From the NCBI RefSeq assembly GCF_013248975.1, contig NZ_JABRWH010000001.1, forward strand, positions 3,430,001 to 3,494,000: DNA of 64,000 nucleotides. Reading direction: 5' to 3'. The DNA comes from Neobacillus endophyticus (GTDB lineage: Bacteria > Bacillota > Bacilli > Bacillales > Cytobacillaceae). Both the position numbers and the translations under genes were made by a program. Each line of letters starts with the position of its first letter. Position 1 is the first letter of the stretch. Positions 27,993 through 37,596 of the stretch are shown here, one piece after another. Under the pieces are notes generated by a model, which worked only from the letters and a program-made list of their open reading frames with translations, did no database searches and had not been told where the DNA came from.

Positions 27993-29378
27993 ATGAATGT
28001 GAGCAGCAGGTGGTTGATGATTTCGGTTGGACTGGGGGTTCTTTTGAATCCATTAAATTCTTCGATGATTTCTGTTGCTATTGCAAGGCTGCAAAATGTG
28101 TACCACCTTGACTTTACCGTTGTTTCCTGGATTATTTTTTCTTTCTACATTGCAAGTGCTATCTCTCAACCTATCATGGGAAAGGCAAGTGATTTATTTG
28201 GGCGAAAGAAGATATTTCTCAGCGGGCTTGTTATAGCCTTTGTTACATCTTTATTAGCTCCACTTTCACCAAACTTTGGGTGGCTCATCGTGTTCCGGAT
28301 TGTACAATCCATCGGAACAAGCATGATGGGTTCAGTTGGAATGGCTATTGTTCGAATTCATATTACGGAGAAACAAGCGGCTGCGGTGTCTGTTATATCC
28401 ATGTTCCAATCCGGTGCTGCCGCCATTGGACCCTTTATTGGCGGGGTTTTGATTCACTGGTGGGATTGGCCTGCTATCTTTTTCGTAAATATCCCGTTCG
28501 TGGTATCGAGTTTTCTATTAGCATTGAAAACGATTCCTAAAGACGAAAGGTCAACATCCATTGCACGTAACATGTCCTTTCGTAAATGGATGGATTTAAT
28601 TGATGTGCCAGGGATTCTGCTCTTCACAGTCGGGCTGATTGCCATGCTTATTGGATTGCTGTCGGCTAAATCATATGGGCATATCGCATTAATAAATGTC
28701 ATTGTCGGGCTGTTTGGCCTCGTTGTACTGGGGGGGTTCGTTCGACATGAGCTAAAAACGACCTCACCTTTTTTTCCTTTGCGGTCATTCGTCAAGTATC
28801 CTGCAATGACTTGGGTCAATGCCGAATTCATGGTTGTTAACGTACTTTTTTACGCTCTATTTTTCGGACTTCCATCCTACTTGCAAATGGTACGTCATGT
28901 GAGCGAGTTCTATACAGGTATCCTCATGTTAAGCTTAGGTTTGTGGTCACTCGTTGCTTCTCCAATAGCAGGAAGATGGATTGATAAATCAGGGCCTCGC
29001 CCAGCATTGCTCTTGTCCGGTGTACTGATGACATTCGGGGCAATATGGATCATGATATTGAGTAAAACTTCACCGGTTCTCAGTGTTTGTTTGGCGTTAA
29101 CAGCATTCGGTATTAGTAACGGGCTAAACAGTGTAGGCATGCAATCTGCCTTGTTTAAGAGTTCTCCTAAAGAAATAATCGGGGTAGCGTCTGGTTTATT
29201 TAATACATCTAGAAACTTTGGAGCCATTCTCTCTTCAATGCTGCTCGGCATCATAATGGGAGGTAAGTTTAGCTTCGATGGATTTCGATTGCTTGGGGAA
29301 ACCCTTACGGTAATTGCTTTGTTATGGGTATTCATGAGTCAGAAGCGACAGAGGTCAGGGCAATTGGAAGAGTCGTAG
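27993..29378 (+). CDS. MFS transporter, DHA2-type drug exporter
   Basis: A 461-aa membrane protein with about 14 hydrophobic segments. Motif A is GKASDLFGRKKIFL between helices 2 and 3, and the motif C-like segment is GAAAIGPFIGGVL. These place it in the drug:H+ antiporter family with 14 helices. The ATG at 27993 is preceded by TTGGGGGGGAC. It is probably regulated by the divergent LysR gene. The substrate is unknown. Confidence 0.9.
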   Translation: MNVSSRWLMISVGLGVLLNPLNSSMISVAIARLQNVYHLDFTVVSWIIFSFYIASAISQPIMGKASDLFGRKKIFLSGLVIAFVTSLLAPLSPNFGWLIVFRIVQSIGTSMMGSVGMAIVRIHITEKQAAAVSVISMFQSGAAAIGPFIGGVLIHWWDWPAIFFVNIPFVVSSFLLALKTIPKDERSTSIARNMSFRKWMDLIDVPGILLFTVGLIAMLIGLLSAKSYGHIALINVIVGLFGLVVLGGFVRHELKTTSPFFPLRSFVKYPAMTWVNAEFMVVNVLFYALFFGLPSYLQMVRHVSEFYTGILMLSLGLWSLVASPIAGRWIDKSGPRPALLLSGVLMTFGAIWIMILSKTSPVLSVCLALTAFGISNGLNSVGMQSALFKSSPKEIIGVASGLFNTSRNFGAILSSMLLGIIMGGKFSFDGFRLLGETLTVIALLWVFMSQKRQRSGQLEES

Positions 29379-29576
29379 GTTCATCAATTAAAATATAGAA
29401 GGAGTATCGAGTAGCAGTAAAAGTTGCTATTGATCCTTATAGGCATTTTTAATAGGGGATCACAACAGTTCAACAGTATTCGGTTATCTTTACTAAGATA
29501 TCAAGTATTCAAATTATTTTTTTATCATTCTTATTTGTTCGTATTGAGGATATGAAGAAATCCCTATATTTAATCC

Positions 29577-30542
29577 TTACTTTTTTTGGGTCCAGTTTTT
29601 CTCAATAAAATGAATTGCAGGTTGTAAATTAGTTCTGTTAGCAATCTCAATGAGAGCAGGAAACGCGGAAGGGTCCGTTATGGAGAAGTTTGGTATCCGA
29701 GGATTTAACCTGAAAAAACGGTCCCCCAGTAGTTGAGAACTGACCATGGATTCATAGTAACCGCTGCCATTACTGACGAGCTGACGCAATGGTAGTAAGG
29801 GTTCATTGGGCGTTCTGTCAAATAGGACTCCCCAATTTGGAGGAAGGTTGTTTAGATTTTCAGGGCGTAAGTTATTCGCACTTACCATCCCCCATCCCCT
29901 CGTATTTCTTCGTAAATGAATCGGAGCTTCACCTGTCCCAATGGATAATACTGCAATTTCATCCAACGGTTGTTTTGCTTTACCCACAGCGAACGCGATA
30001 CTAGCTGTACTAGGGTTAGTTGCTATTACAAATCCATCCACATAGTTTTGATAAGCACGCTGCGTCGCTGGAGCTGCACTGCTCCGTAGTATGACATCAC
30101 TTACTTTCTCGTTTAAATAGGGAGAGTCCGGAAAGTTGTGGAATAACACAGGAGTCCAACGGTTCAGTTCCGGTGAGAATAATTGAAATGAAGGAACCAC
30201 AATTCTTTTTTCTAAGTTTTTGAGACGCAGGTCTGCCGGGAAAAAGGCTTCTACCGCTTTAATGTAGCCTGAATATGGTAACTGTTGATTAAAAACAGGC
30301 CCACCTGGTCGAGAAATGCTGTATGCCGGTAGGATTTTATCTCTAAAATACTGAAGTGTCTCCTTTGGCGATCTTCCACTTGCTAACGCAAGGGCAGTGA
30401 ATGAACCAATTGAATTTCCTGAGAAAACGTTGGTGCCATTAATTAATTGTGGGGTTTGTTGAGTCAATCTGTTCAAAAGTTGTAAACTTAAAGCTCCTAA
30501 TGTGCCGCCTCCATCAAAGGTTAGGATCCGATATTTTGCCAA
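29577..30542 (-). CDS. Patatin-like phospholipase family protein
   Basis: Serine-aspartate lipid acyl hydrolase of the patatin family. The oxyanion loop DGGGTLG is at residues 10-16, the nucleophile elbow GNSIG with Ser44 at 42-46, and the catalytic Asp169 lies in VDG. The usual loop is DGGGxRG; the arginine is leucine here. I take the TTG at 30542, with GAGAGGAG about 10 nt upstream, giving LAKYRILTFDGGG, the normal start for patatins (321 aa). The open frame runs on to 30725 without a ribosome binding site and with an atypical N-terminus. It has no partner gene for an anti-phage system next to it. The substrate is unknown. Confidence 0.85.
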   Translation of the reverse strand: MAKYRILTFDGGGTLGALSLQLLNRLTQQTPQLINGTNVFSGNSIGSFTALALASGRSPKETLQYFRDKILPAYSISRPGGPVFNQQLPYSGYIKAVEAFFPADLRLKNLEKRIVVPSFQLFSPELNRWTPVLFHNFPDSPYLNEKVSDVILRSSAAPATQRAYQNYVDGFVIATNPSTASIAFAVGKAKQPLDEIAVLSIGTGEAPIHLRRNTRGWGMVSANNLRPENLNNLPPNWGVLFDRTPNEPLLPLRQLVSNGSGYYESMVSSQLLGDRFFRLNPRIPNFSITDPSAFPALIEIANRTNLQPAIHFIEKNWTQKK

Positions 30543-30854
30543 AATCTGATAGCTCCTCTCTAAACTGATCACAGGTATCATCCAGTATATGATTTTCCTG
30601 TATCTGTTGTACGGGCTATGCATACAGACTAGGTCTTCAGGGGGGGAAGATTCTAGGAAAGCAAATAGTCTAGATCGTACGTCTGAGAGTTTTATAGTCG
30701 TTTTAATAAAAATATCTGTAGACACGTAAAGTTTCGTGCAAATAGTTGAAAAAACTACAATAGAAATCCAAGTCTAGAAAAGCAACAATAATACCTTATT
30801 TAGGGTTATAAGAAACAGAAGGGGGGCATTAGCTTCATATGGAATTCAGGAAGT

Positions 30855-30877
30855 GATCGCTGCAGCGGTCTTTTTTT
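30855..30877 (+). terminator. Hairpin with T-run in the patatin/carbonic anhydrase gap
   Basis: Stem GATCGC/GCGGTC with a TGCA loop and seven T. No gene precedes it on the plus strand. The 30543-31056 stretch holds this hairpin and the non-coding frame extension of the patatin gene, and nothing else I can support. Confidence 0.6.
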
Positions 30878-31056
30878 GTTGAACTAAGGGAGTTCAATAA
30901 CAAAAATAATAAAATACCATCCTTGATGGAGCAGTTCTGCTGCTTATATAAGGAACTCTATCTAATTTCATCATATTTTTTAAGGTTGTCCATTCCAAAC
31001 GCAGTCTGTTCGCATACTATAATTCTATGACAATGAATTAGAAAGGAAGTATTCAC

Positions 31057-31737
31057 TTGGGAGGAAATAATAGATCACAGTCATCTAGATCTGATCATTC
31101 ACACTGCTGTTTTAAACCATTTATTAGTCCCAATCCTCGAACTACCTTTAATCCCGTTTCACGCTATCCTAAAATTAATAAAACAGCATTTATTAGCCCG
31201 TTTTCTAGTGTCATAGGTGATGTTGCCATTAGGCGTAATGTATATGTAGCTCCTAATGTAAGTATACGTGCAGATGAAGGAACCCCTTTTTATATTGGTA
31301 CTAATACTAATCTTCAGGACGGAGTTATTTTACATGGTATAGTGAATAAACAGATTTATGTTGATGGAAAAGGGTATTCCATTTTCATTGGAAGAGAAGT
31401 GAGTATTGCTCATGGTGCTCTTGTCCATGGTCCTTGTTACATTGGTGACAAGGTATTTGTTGGTTTCAACTCCATTGTTTATGATGCAATTGTAGGGGAA
31501 GGCGTATTTATTGCTTATAATGCAGTGGTAACAAATGGCGTTCGAATTCGACCGAATCGGTTCGTCCCACCAGGCGCAAATATTGATTCACAAGAAAAAG
31601 CAGATGCCCTTATGCCTGTACCAACAGATAGCAGGGAATTTGCCCAAGCAGTACAAAGAGTCAATCAGGAATTCCCCGCATCTTATCACCTGTTACTAGG
31701 GAAAAATCGTTGTTCATGTGGACTAGCCTATGACTAA
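31057..31737 (+). CDS. Gamma-class carbonic anhydrase family protein (Cam-like)
   Basis: Left-handed beta-helix protein of 226 aa with the three zinc ligands of gamma-carbonic anhydrases: His93 in ILHG, His119 in IAHG and His124 in LVHGP. The C-terminal part, RFVPPGANIDSQEKADAL plus a long helix, resembles archaeal Cam more than short YrdA-type proteins. The loop between the first and second histidine is about ten residues shorter than in Cam and lacks the acidic stretch. The TTG start follows GAAAGGAAG. The protein begins with a His/Cys-rich tail (DHSHCC) and ends with CSCGLAYD, which is unusual. It would interconvert CO2 and bicarbonate. No signal peptide is seen. Confidence 0.82.
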   Translation: MGGNNRSQSSRSDHSHCCFKPFISPNPRTTFNPVSRYPKINKTAFISPFSSVIGDVAIRRNVYVAPNVSIRADEGTPFYIGTNTNLQDGVILHGIVNKQIYVDGKGYSIFIGREVSIAHGALVHGPCYIGDKVFVGFNSIVYDAIVGEGVFIAYNAVVTNGVRIRPNRFVPPGANIDSQEKADALMPVPTDSREFAQAVQRVNQEFPASYHLLLGKNRCSCGLAYD

Positions 31738-31782
31738 CATTAAATTTATAAAATGTATGCTGGGCTGATTCCTATTCCTGTG

Positions 31783-31807
31783 AAGCTGTCATCGAGGCAG
31801 CTTTTTT
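31783..31807 (+). terminator. Terminator of the carbonic anhydrase gene
   Basis: Stem AAGCTGTC/GGCAGCTT with one G-T pair, loop ATCGA, six T. Confidence 0.8.
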
Positions 31808-31959
31808 GTGCGATAGGCAGTCGAGGAGAGTGTTGACTCAGTTGACACTCTTCTTTCATTTTATTCGGATATTCACTAATAGGCATAATTTAAAAAGTGG
31901 ATTATAATGTGTTTTACAAACGGCACAATCAAATAATTGTGTGAAAAAGGATGAGCATC

Positions 31960-33348
31960 ATGCCGATTAATTCTTTTGAAAACTATCCGATGAGCTGGAA
32001 GCCATCGATTGATAAAACTAAAAAGCCAATTTATCAAGTACTCGCAGGGCAATTGGAACAGGATATTTTAAACGGAGTTTTATTACCTGGAACAAAACTT
32101 CCTCCACAGCGAGAACTGGCCGATTATTTAGATTTAAATTTGAGTACCATTTCAAAAGCGTTAAAAGTGTGTGAGTTAAAGGGATTGTTAAGTGCATCTG
32201 TTGGAAGTGGGACTTTTGTATCGTATGATGCATTATCGAATGCGTATTTACTTGAAGATACAAAGCCAAAGCACTTAATTGAAATGGGAGCAACACTTCC
32301 AGATCATGCTTCTTATGAGCCGCTGTTACTCCAACTTAAGAGCATGCTGCAAGAAGCCGATTATGAAAAATGGTTTGGTTATGGCCGGACAGGCGAAAGC
32401 CTTTGGCATAAGGATGCTGCAATAAAGCTAATCCGAAGAGGTGGGTTTGAAACAACCGCTGATCACATTTTATTTGCAAATGGGGGTCAAAATGCGATTG
32501 CTGCGACATTAGCAAGTCTTTGTAAGCCTGGAGATCGCATTGGTGTTGACCATCATACGTACCCTGGTTTAAAAACTGTTGCAGCCATGCTTAGTGTGCA
32601 ATTAGTACCGATCAAATCAGAGAACGATGAAATGAGTCAAACGGCATTGGAATACGCGTGTAAAAATGACAATATTAAAGGCATTTACTTGATCCCAGAC
32701 TATCATAATCCGACAGCTTCTATTATGTCTGTTGAGAATCGGAAAAGGATTGCAGCAATAGCCAATAAGTATAATCAGTTCATTATTGAAGATGCGACAT
32801 ATCATCTCTTGAACGAAAAACCACTTCCAGCTGTCGCATCATTTGCTCCGGAACAGGTCATCTATATTGCAAGTTTATCGAAATCAATAGCACCGGGGTT
32901 ACGACTAGCCTATGTAGCAGTGCCGAGTCAATTTAAGGAGCCAATTTCAAGGGCACTTTATAATCTGAATATATCAGTATCCCCATTATTAGCAGAACTG
33001 GCGGCGCGTACGATTATATCGAATCAATTTGAAATCTTAATTGAGGGCCATCGGGAACAAACAATTTGCAGAAATCACGTCGTAAATCGATATTTGGCAG
33101 ACTATACGTGCCTTGGTGTTGAGACTGGCATCTTTCGTTGGCTGCTATTACCAGGCAAGATTACAGGAGCCGAATTTGAAACGTTAGCTGCACAGCATGG
33201 GGTACAAGTGTACGCGGCGGAACGTTTTGTAGTTGGAAATAGTTGTCCAGAGCGGGCTGTAAGGGTTTCGGTCTGTGCACCAGAAACACTCGAAGAGCTT
33301 GAGCAAGGGTTAATCATCCTTAAACGTTTGCTAAACGAACTTATTTAA
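31960..33348 (+). CDS. MocR-type GntR regulator with aminotransferase domain
   Basis: A 462-aa fusion. It has an N-terminal GntR winged helix (about residues 20-85, GTKLPPQRELADYLDLNLSTIS) and a C-terminal fold-type I aminotransferase-like domain. PLP-binding motifs are visible: the pre-lysine DYHNPTA, then EDATYH, and the lysine in SLSKSIAPGLRLAY. MocR proteins sense PLP-linked metabolites. I use the ATG at 31960, 9 nt after AAAGG; the ATG at 31951 touches that site. The MFS gene at 33467 follows in the same direction after a terminator and may be its target. Confidence 0.92.
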   Translation: MPINSFENYPMSWKPSIDKTKKPIYQVLAGQLEQDILNGVLLPGTKLPPQRELADYLDLNLSTISKALKVCELKGLLSASVGSGTFVSYDALSNAYLLEDTKPKHLIEMGATLPDHASYEPLLLQLKSMLQEADYEKWFGYGRTGESLWHKDAAIKLIRRGGFETTADHILFANGGQNAIAATLASLCKPGDRIGVDHHTYPGLKTVAAMLSVQLVPIKSENDEMSQTALEYACKNDNIKGIYLIPDYHNPTASIMSVENRKRIAAIANKYNQFIIEDATYHLLNEKPLPAVASFAPEQVIYIASLSKSIAPGLRLAYVAVPSQFKEPISRALYNLNISVSPLLAELAARTIISNQFEILIEGHREQTICRNHVVNRYLADYTCLGVETGIFRWLLLPGKITGAEFETLAAQHGVQVYAAERFVVGNSCPERAVRVSVCAPETLEELEQGLIILKRLLNELI

Positions 33349-33357
33349 TATTGTCCG

Positions 33358-33388
33358 CCATACAATTATAATATTGTGTGGTTTTTTT
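33358..33388 (+). terminator. Terminator of the mocR gene
   Basis: Stem CCATACAAT/ATTGTGTGG with one G-T pair, followed by seven T. Confidence 0.8.
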
Positions 33389-33466
33389 GTGCGTGTTATG
33401 ATGATTCAAATTAAGTTCGAGGTTTTGCAAAAATAGATTTAGTTTTCTAGAAAGGTAGGTTGGTTT

Positions 33467-34762
33467 ATGGCACACAACGGAAGTGTAAAAGCGTTAGACA
33501 CCCAAACAGCTTCGTTACAAAGCTACACTCATTCTTCAGAAAAACGAAAAATGCTATACAAGCGTACATTATTCGTTGTAAGTATTTCACAAATTTTTGG
33601 TGGGGCAGGGTTAGCAGCAGGAGTTACCGTGGGGGCACTTCTTGCACAGCAAATGCTTGGCACAGATGCGTATGCTGGAGTTCCTTCCGCTTTACTAACT
33701 TTGGGTTCAGCAGGAGCCGCTTTATTTGTTGGGAGACTTTCGCAAGCGTATGGACGTCGCACAGGGTTGACAGTGGGTTTTATGCTAGGCGGACTTGGAG
33801 CAATAGGTGTCATATTTGCAGCAATCATAAATAGTGTTTTTCTATTATTTACTTCCCTGCTTATTTATGGTGCGGGATCAGCAACGAATTTACAAGCTCG
33901 TTATGCAGGTACAGACTTAGCGAATAGCAAACAACGGGCGACTGCTATTAGTGTTACAATGGTTTTTACAACATTTGGTGCAGTTGCAGGTCCCAATTTA
34001 GTAAATGTAATGGGGAATTTCGCTCATTCAATTGGTGTTCCATCACTTGTTGGTCCTTTTATTTTAGGAGCAGCAGCCTATATCTTAGCAGGTCTTGTCC
34101 TTTTCAGCATGCTTCGTCCAGATCCGTTAGTTATAGCAAGAACGATAGTAGCCGCCAACCAAGAACGCAGTGATAAAGGACATTTGGAAACCACTGAACA
34201 AACAGAAAACAAAAGAGGCATAGTTGTTGGTGCAACGATCATGTTATTAACTCAAATTGTAATGGTAGCAATTATGACCATGACACCAGTTCATATGATG
34301 CATCACGGACTTGGCCTGGGTGCAGTAGGTCTTGTTATTGGATTTCATATAGGTGCCATGTATCTCCCTTCACTGGTTACAGGTGTCCTTGTTGATAAGT
34401 TAGGGCGTACTACAATGGCTATTGCATCAGGAACTACGTTGCTTCTGGCAGGTTTAATTGCAGCATTTGCACCAGGGGATTCTATGGTTCTTCTAGTAAT
34501 TGCTCTTTCTTTACTTGGATTAGGATGGAATTTTGGTTTGATAAGTGGAACAGCCCTTATTGTTGATTCAACTGAGACTTCTACACGGGCTAAAACTCAA
34601 GGGACAGTGGATGTTTTAATTGCGTTGTCAGGAGCTGCTGGCGGAGCCTTGTCGGGAATGATTGTCGCAGGTTCAAGCTATTCAATTTTATCATTTGTTG
34701 GAGGAATTTTGTCCTTATTACTAATTCCAGTGGTAATATGGTCTCGTGGAGGTAAAAAATAA
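33467..34762 (+). CDS. MFS transporter
   Basis: A 431-aa membrane protein with about 12 hydrophobic segments. The inter-helix 2/3 motif is VGRLSQAYGRRTGLTVG and the second-half motif is GVLVDKLGRTTMAIAS. A hydrophilic loop of some 35 residues (about 225-260, with DKGHLETTEQTENK) separates the halves. The ATG follows GAAAGGTAGG. Possible export of a toxic compound or metabolite is inferred only from the family and from the upstream MocR regulator. Confidence 0.88.
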   Translation: MAHNGSVKALDTQTASLQSYTHSSEKRKMLYKRTLFVVSISQIFGGAGLAAGVTVGALLAQQMLGTDAYAGVPSALLTLGSAGAALFVGRLSQAYGRRTGLTVGFMLGGLGAIGVIFAAIINSVFLLFTSLLIYGAGSATNLQARYAGTDLANSKQRATAISVTMVFTTFGAVAGPNLVNVMGNFAHSIGVPSLVGPFILGAAAYILAGLVLFSMLRPDPLVIARTIVAANQERSDKGHLETTEQTENKRGIVVGATIMLLTQIVMVAIMTMTPVHMMHHGLGLGAVGLVIGFHIGAMYLPSLVTGVLVDKLGRTTMAIASGTTLLLAGLIAAFAPGDSMVLLVIALSLLGLGWNFGLISGTALIVDSTETSTRAKTQGTVDVLIALSGAAGGALSGMIVAGSSYSILSFVGGILSLLLIPVVIWSRGGKK

Positions 34763-34798
34763 GCCAGATTGTTTTACGAAAACAGAACTTTTCGTGGA

Positions 34799-34834
34799 AA
34801 AAGCGATTGTTCAACATGAGCAATCGCTTTTTTA
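34799..34834 (+). terminator. Terminator after the MFS gene
   Basis: Stem AAAAGCGATTG-TCA/TGA-CAATCGCTTTT followed by a T-run. Confidence 0.85.
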
Positions 34835-34885
34835 CTTTAGGCTTTGTTATAGCTGAATGTTGATTTCACTGTGTTTGAAAAATAA

Positions 34886-35072
34886 ACGGTAAAATTCCGT
34901 TTAAATTGGGAAATACCTCTATTTCCTTAAAAATAAAGGGAGTTTTTCCGTTTATATTATCCAAATCTGTGGTTTTTGTCATATTTAGAGCAGTTCATCG
35001 GAATATTTCCGCTTATATCTGCTTCTCTTAAACTCCCTCTTTATATATTAGCCGGAAATTCTCCGCTTATGA
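34886..35072. repeat. Four spaced copies of a TTCCGYTTAT motif
   Basis: The intergenic stretch 34835-35227 holds TTCCGTTTA (34895), TTCCGTTTAT (34946), TTCCGCTTAT (35007) and TCCGCTTAT (35062), spaced 51-61 bp. Several are preceded by GGAAA or CGGAA, so each unit is a loose inverted repeat. No coding potential is evident. This looks like a small intergenic repeat array. Confidence 0.55.
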
Positions 35073-35227
35073 CTTCTCGTACCTACACGAAAATCAACAA
35101 TGAATAATAACAGGGCCTTACTATATGGGAGATTAGCTTAACGGGATGGGCTATGAGTATATGAGAAGTAAGAATGCCGAATGAACAACAGAAATTTAAA
35201 CTAATACTTGTATATTTTCGGCTACAT

Positions 35228-35261
35228 AAAAAATCCACCCAAGTATTTCTTTGGGTGGATT
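35228..35261 (-). terminator. Terminator of the ferredoxin oxidoreductase operon
   Basis: Perfect 11-bp stem AATCCACCCAA/TTGGGTGGATT. On the minus strand it is followed by six T. Confidence 0.88.
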
Positions 35262-35266
35262 GGTTT

Positions 35267-37579
35267 TTAAAGATAAGGGCTCTCATGCTTTGCTTTCAGC
35301 ATATTCCAACGGCGCTCAACTTCATTGTCAAACATTTGAAGCATATTTTGGCTTTCTTCTTTTATTAAATGCTTCGTTTTCCCCATCAGCTTTAACCACT
35401 CCGATACTTCTAACCGTTTGTTTTTCTCCTCTGGGTTATAGGTGATCGTGGTGATGCCGTGTTCCACTTCGTAAAGAGGGAAGAAGCAGGAGTTCACAGC
35501 AGCCTCGACAATAGTCTGCCCAAGTTCATCCTTTGATTTCCAGTTCAATGGACAGGTGATCAATATTTTACCGTAAACTAACCCTTCATTTTGTGCATAC
35601 CATTGTGCTTTAGCCGCTTTCTTTAATAGATCGCGGTCAAACGCTTCCGTTCCTGTAAATACATACGGAATATGAGTTGCAGCCATGATTTGAGCAGTAT
35701 CTTTGTGATGGAAAGGTTTCCCATTTTGAAAGCTACCTACGCTGGATGTACTCGTCATATGACCCATAGGTGTTGAGTAGGAGAGCTGGCTTCCTGTATT
35801 CATATAGCCTTCGTTATCATACTCAAGGATAATCATTTTATGGTTTCGTAGCGCTGTTCCAATAGCAGGACCCATACCGATATCCATACCGCCGTCACCT
35901 GTGATCATCACAAATGTGAAGTCATCGCTAAGGCCTAATTCTGCTAACTCTCCGCGACGTTTCCTTTCATGGAACATTTCTACAAGTCCAGAAAGTGTTG
36001 CTGAACCATTTTGGAAGAGGTTATGGATGTAGGTCGCTTTATGGGAACTGTACGGGTATCCAGTGGTGACAACCATGGCACATCCGGTATGGAATAGTGC
36101 GACGATATCTCCTTCAATTCCTTTAAAGAACAACTCAAGTCCGGAGAAAATTCCGCAGCCTGGGCATGCCCCGTGGCCGGAAGCTAGTCGTTTTGGCTTT
36201 TTCGTTAAACTCCTTAGTGGAGGAATTTTTACTTTAAGTTCACCGGTTTTTTCATCAGGTGTGACCGTGATTAAGCCGGTATTCAAATCTTCTTTTTTCA
36301 TTGGATTTAAGACACGTTTCGGTGCAAATTCTGGGGAACCAGGATTATGCCCGAAATAGTCAAAAGCTTTTGCCACATAGCCCATTTCTGCTGCTTCTTG
36401 AGCTAATTGGAAAAATTGCTCCGCATCATCGGCATAAAAATCCTTGCCGCCTAAACCGTAAACACGGTTAACAACTTTTGTATGGACATTACCATATGTT
36501 TGCAATGTTGCTTTCAACTCCAATGCCATGTTACCGCCATGTGCACCATATGAATCAGCACGGTCACCTACTGTGACTGCTTTTACGTTTTTCAAAACGT
36601 CTGCTAATTTTTTTTGTGGGAAGGGGCGAATCATGTTCGGAGAAATAACCCCGGCTTTCATTCCCTGAGAACGAAGTTTGTCGACGACGTCCTTACAAAC
36701 CTCTGCAGCAGAGTTCAACATAAATACTGCTATTTCTGCATCCTCCATCCGATATAAATCAAGAACGGGATATTCACGTCCAGTTAATGTTGCATACTCT
36801 TTCGATATTCTCTCAAAAACCCGCTCAGCATTATACATCGCTTCAGATTGTTGGTAACAGTTATTAATATAGTCAGGCTCATTCATGTAAGGCCCGATTG
36901 TCACCGGATTCTCGCGGTCTAATGCATGAGGAAAGTTTGTCGGTGGCTGACCAATAAACTGATGGACATCTTCTCTATTTTTGATGACTTGAACCCGTCT
37001 TTTTTGATGGGAGGTAAAATAACCATCAAACGATACAATCACCGGGAGACGGACTTCCGGATCTTCTGCCAGTTTAATAGCGATCAAGTTCATATCATAT
37101 ACAATTTGTGGGTCACGGGCCATCAAAATAGGCCAGCCAACATTTAACCCGAAATATAAATCAGAATGATCTCCGTGAATATTTAAGGGACCGGAAACGG
37201 AGCGGTTTACAAGATTTAAGACCATTGGAAAGCGTGTTCCTGATTGAACAGGCAATTGCTCCAACATGTATAGAAATCCATTTGCACTTGTTGCATTGAA
37301 AACACGGCCACCGCCAGTGGATGCTCCGTAGCAAATCCCGGCAGATCCGTGCTCACCATCTGCAGGAATTAAAACGATATCATGTTCACCTTTAGCTTTC
37401 ATTCCATCAAGGAACTGGGCAACTTCTGTGGAAGGGGAGATTGGAAAGTATCCCATAATATGATAATTAATTTGGTGAGCTGCGTATGCTGCCATTTCAT
37501 TGCCGGATTCAAATACGATGCTTTGTTCAACTGTTCCTTTATTGGTGTTGATGTTTTCTTGATTTATATCAATCGACAT
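35267..37579 (-). CDS. 2-oxoacid:ferredoxin oxidoreductase, fused alpha-beta subunit
   Basis: A 770-aa fusion. The N-terminal part (about residues 20-400) is the alpha subunit, with MGYFPISPSTEVAQF and the later transketolase C-like domain containing VGDRADSYGAHGGN. The C-terminal part (about 470-770) is the beta subunit, with an iron-sulfur motif HGACPGCGIFSGL and HTGCAMVV. TPP binding is shown by TGDGGMDIGMGPAIG followed by YDNEGYMNTG. Together with the upstream gene it would oxidatively decarboxylate pyruvate or another 2-oxoacid to acyl-CoA, reducing ferredoxin. The ATG follows AAAGGACGG, 17 nt after the upstream stop. Which 2-oxoacid is used cannot be read from the sequence. Confidence 0.9.
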   Translation of the reverse strand: MSIDINQENINTNKGTVEQSIVFESGNEMAAYAAHQINYHIMGYFPISPSTEVAQFLDGMKAKGEHDIVLIPADGEHGSAGICYGASTGGGRVFNATSANGFLYMLEQLPVQSGTRFPMVLNLVNRSVSGPLNIHGDHSDLYFGLNVGWPILMARDPQIVYDMNLIAIKLAEDPEVRLPVIVSFDGYFTSHQKRRVQVIKNREDVHQFIGQPPTNFPHALDRENPVTIGPYMNEPDYINNCYQQSEAMYNAERVFERISKEYATLTGREYPVLDLYRMEDAEIAVFMLNSAAEVCKDVVDKLRSQGMKAGVISPNMIRPFPQKKLADVLKNVKAVTVGDRADSYGAHGGNMALELKATLQTYGNVHTKVVNRVYGLGGKDFYADDAEQFFQLAQEAAEMGYVAKAFDYFGHNPGSPEFAPKRVLNPMKKEDLNTGLITVTPDEKTGELKVKIPPLRSLTKKPKRLASGHGACPGCGIFSGLELFFKGIEGDIVALFHTGCAMVVTTGYPYSSHKATYIHNLFQNGSATLSGLVEMFHERKRRGELAELGLSDDFTFVMITGDGGMDIGMGPAIGTALRNHKMIILEYDNEGYMNTGSQLSYSTPMGHMTSTSSVGSFQNGKPFHHKDTAQIMAATHIPYVFTGTEAFDRDLLKKAAKAQWYAQNEGLVYGKILITCPLNWKSKDELGQTIVEAAVNSCFFPLYEVEHGITTITYNPEEKNKRLEVSEWLKLMGKTKHLIKEESQNMLQMFDNEVERRWNMLKAKHESPYL

Positions 37580-37596
37580 GAAGATTCCGTCCTTTC

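Noticed and set aside
29577..30725. Patatin as a CBASS-type anti-phage effector, with the longer N-terminus
   Set aside because: No cyclic-nucleotide synthase or other defence gene is adjacent, and the extension to 30725 lacks a ribosome binding site while an internal TTG has a good one.
33460..33834. A 124-codon frame overlapping the MFS gene start
   Set aside because: Composition and out-of-frame overlap mark it as a shadow of the transporter coding sequence.
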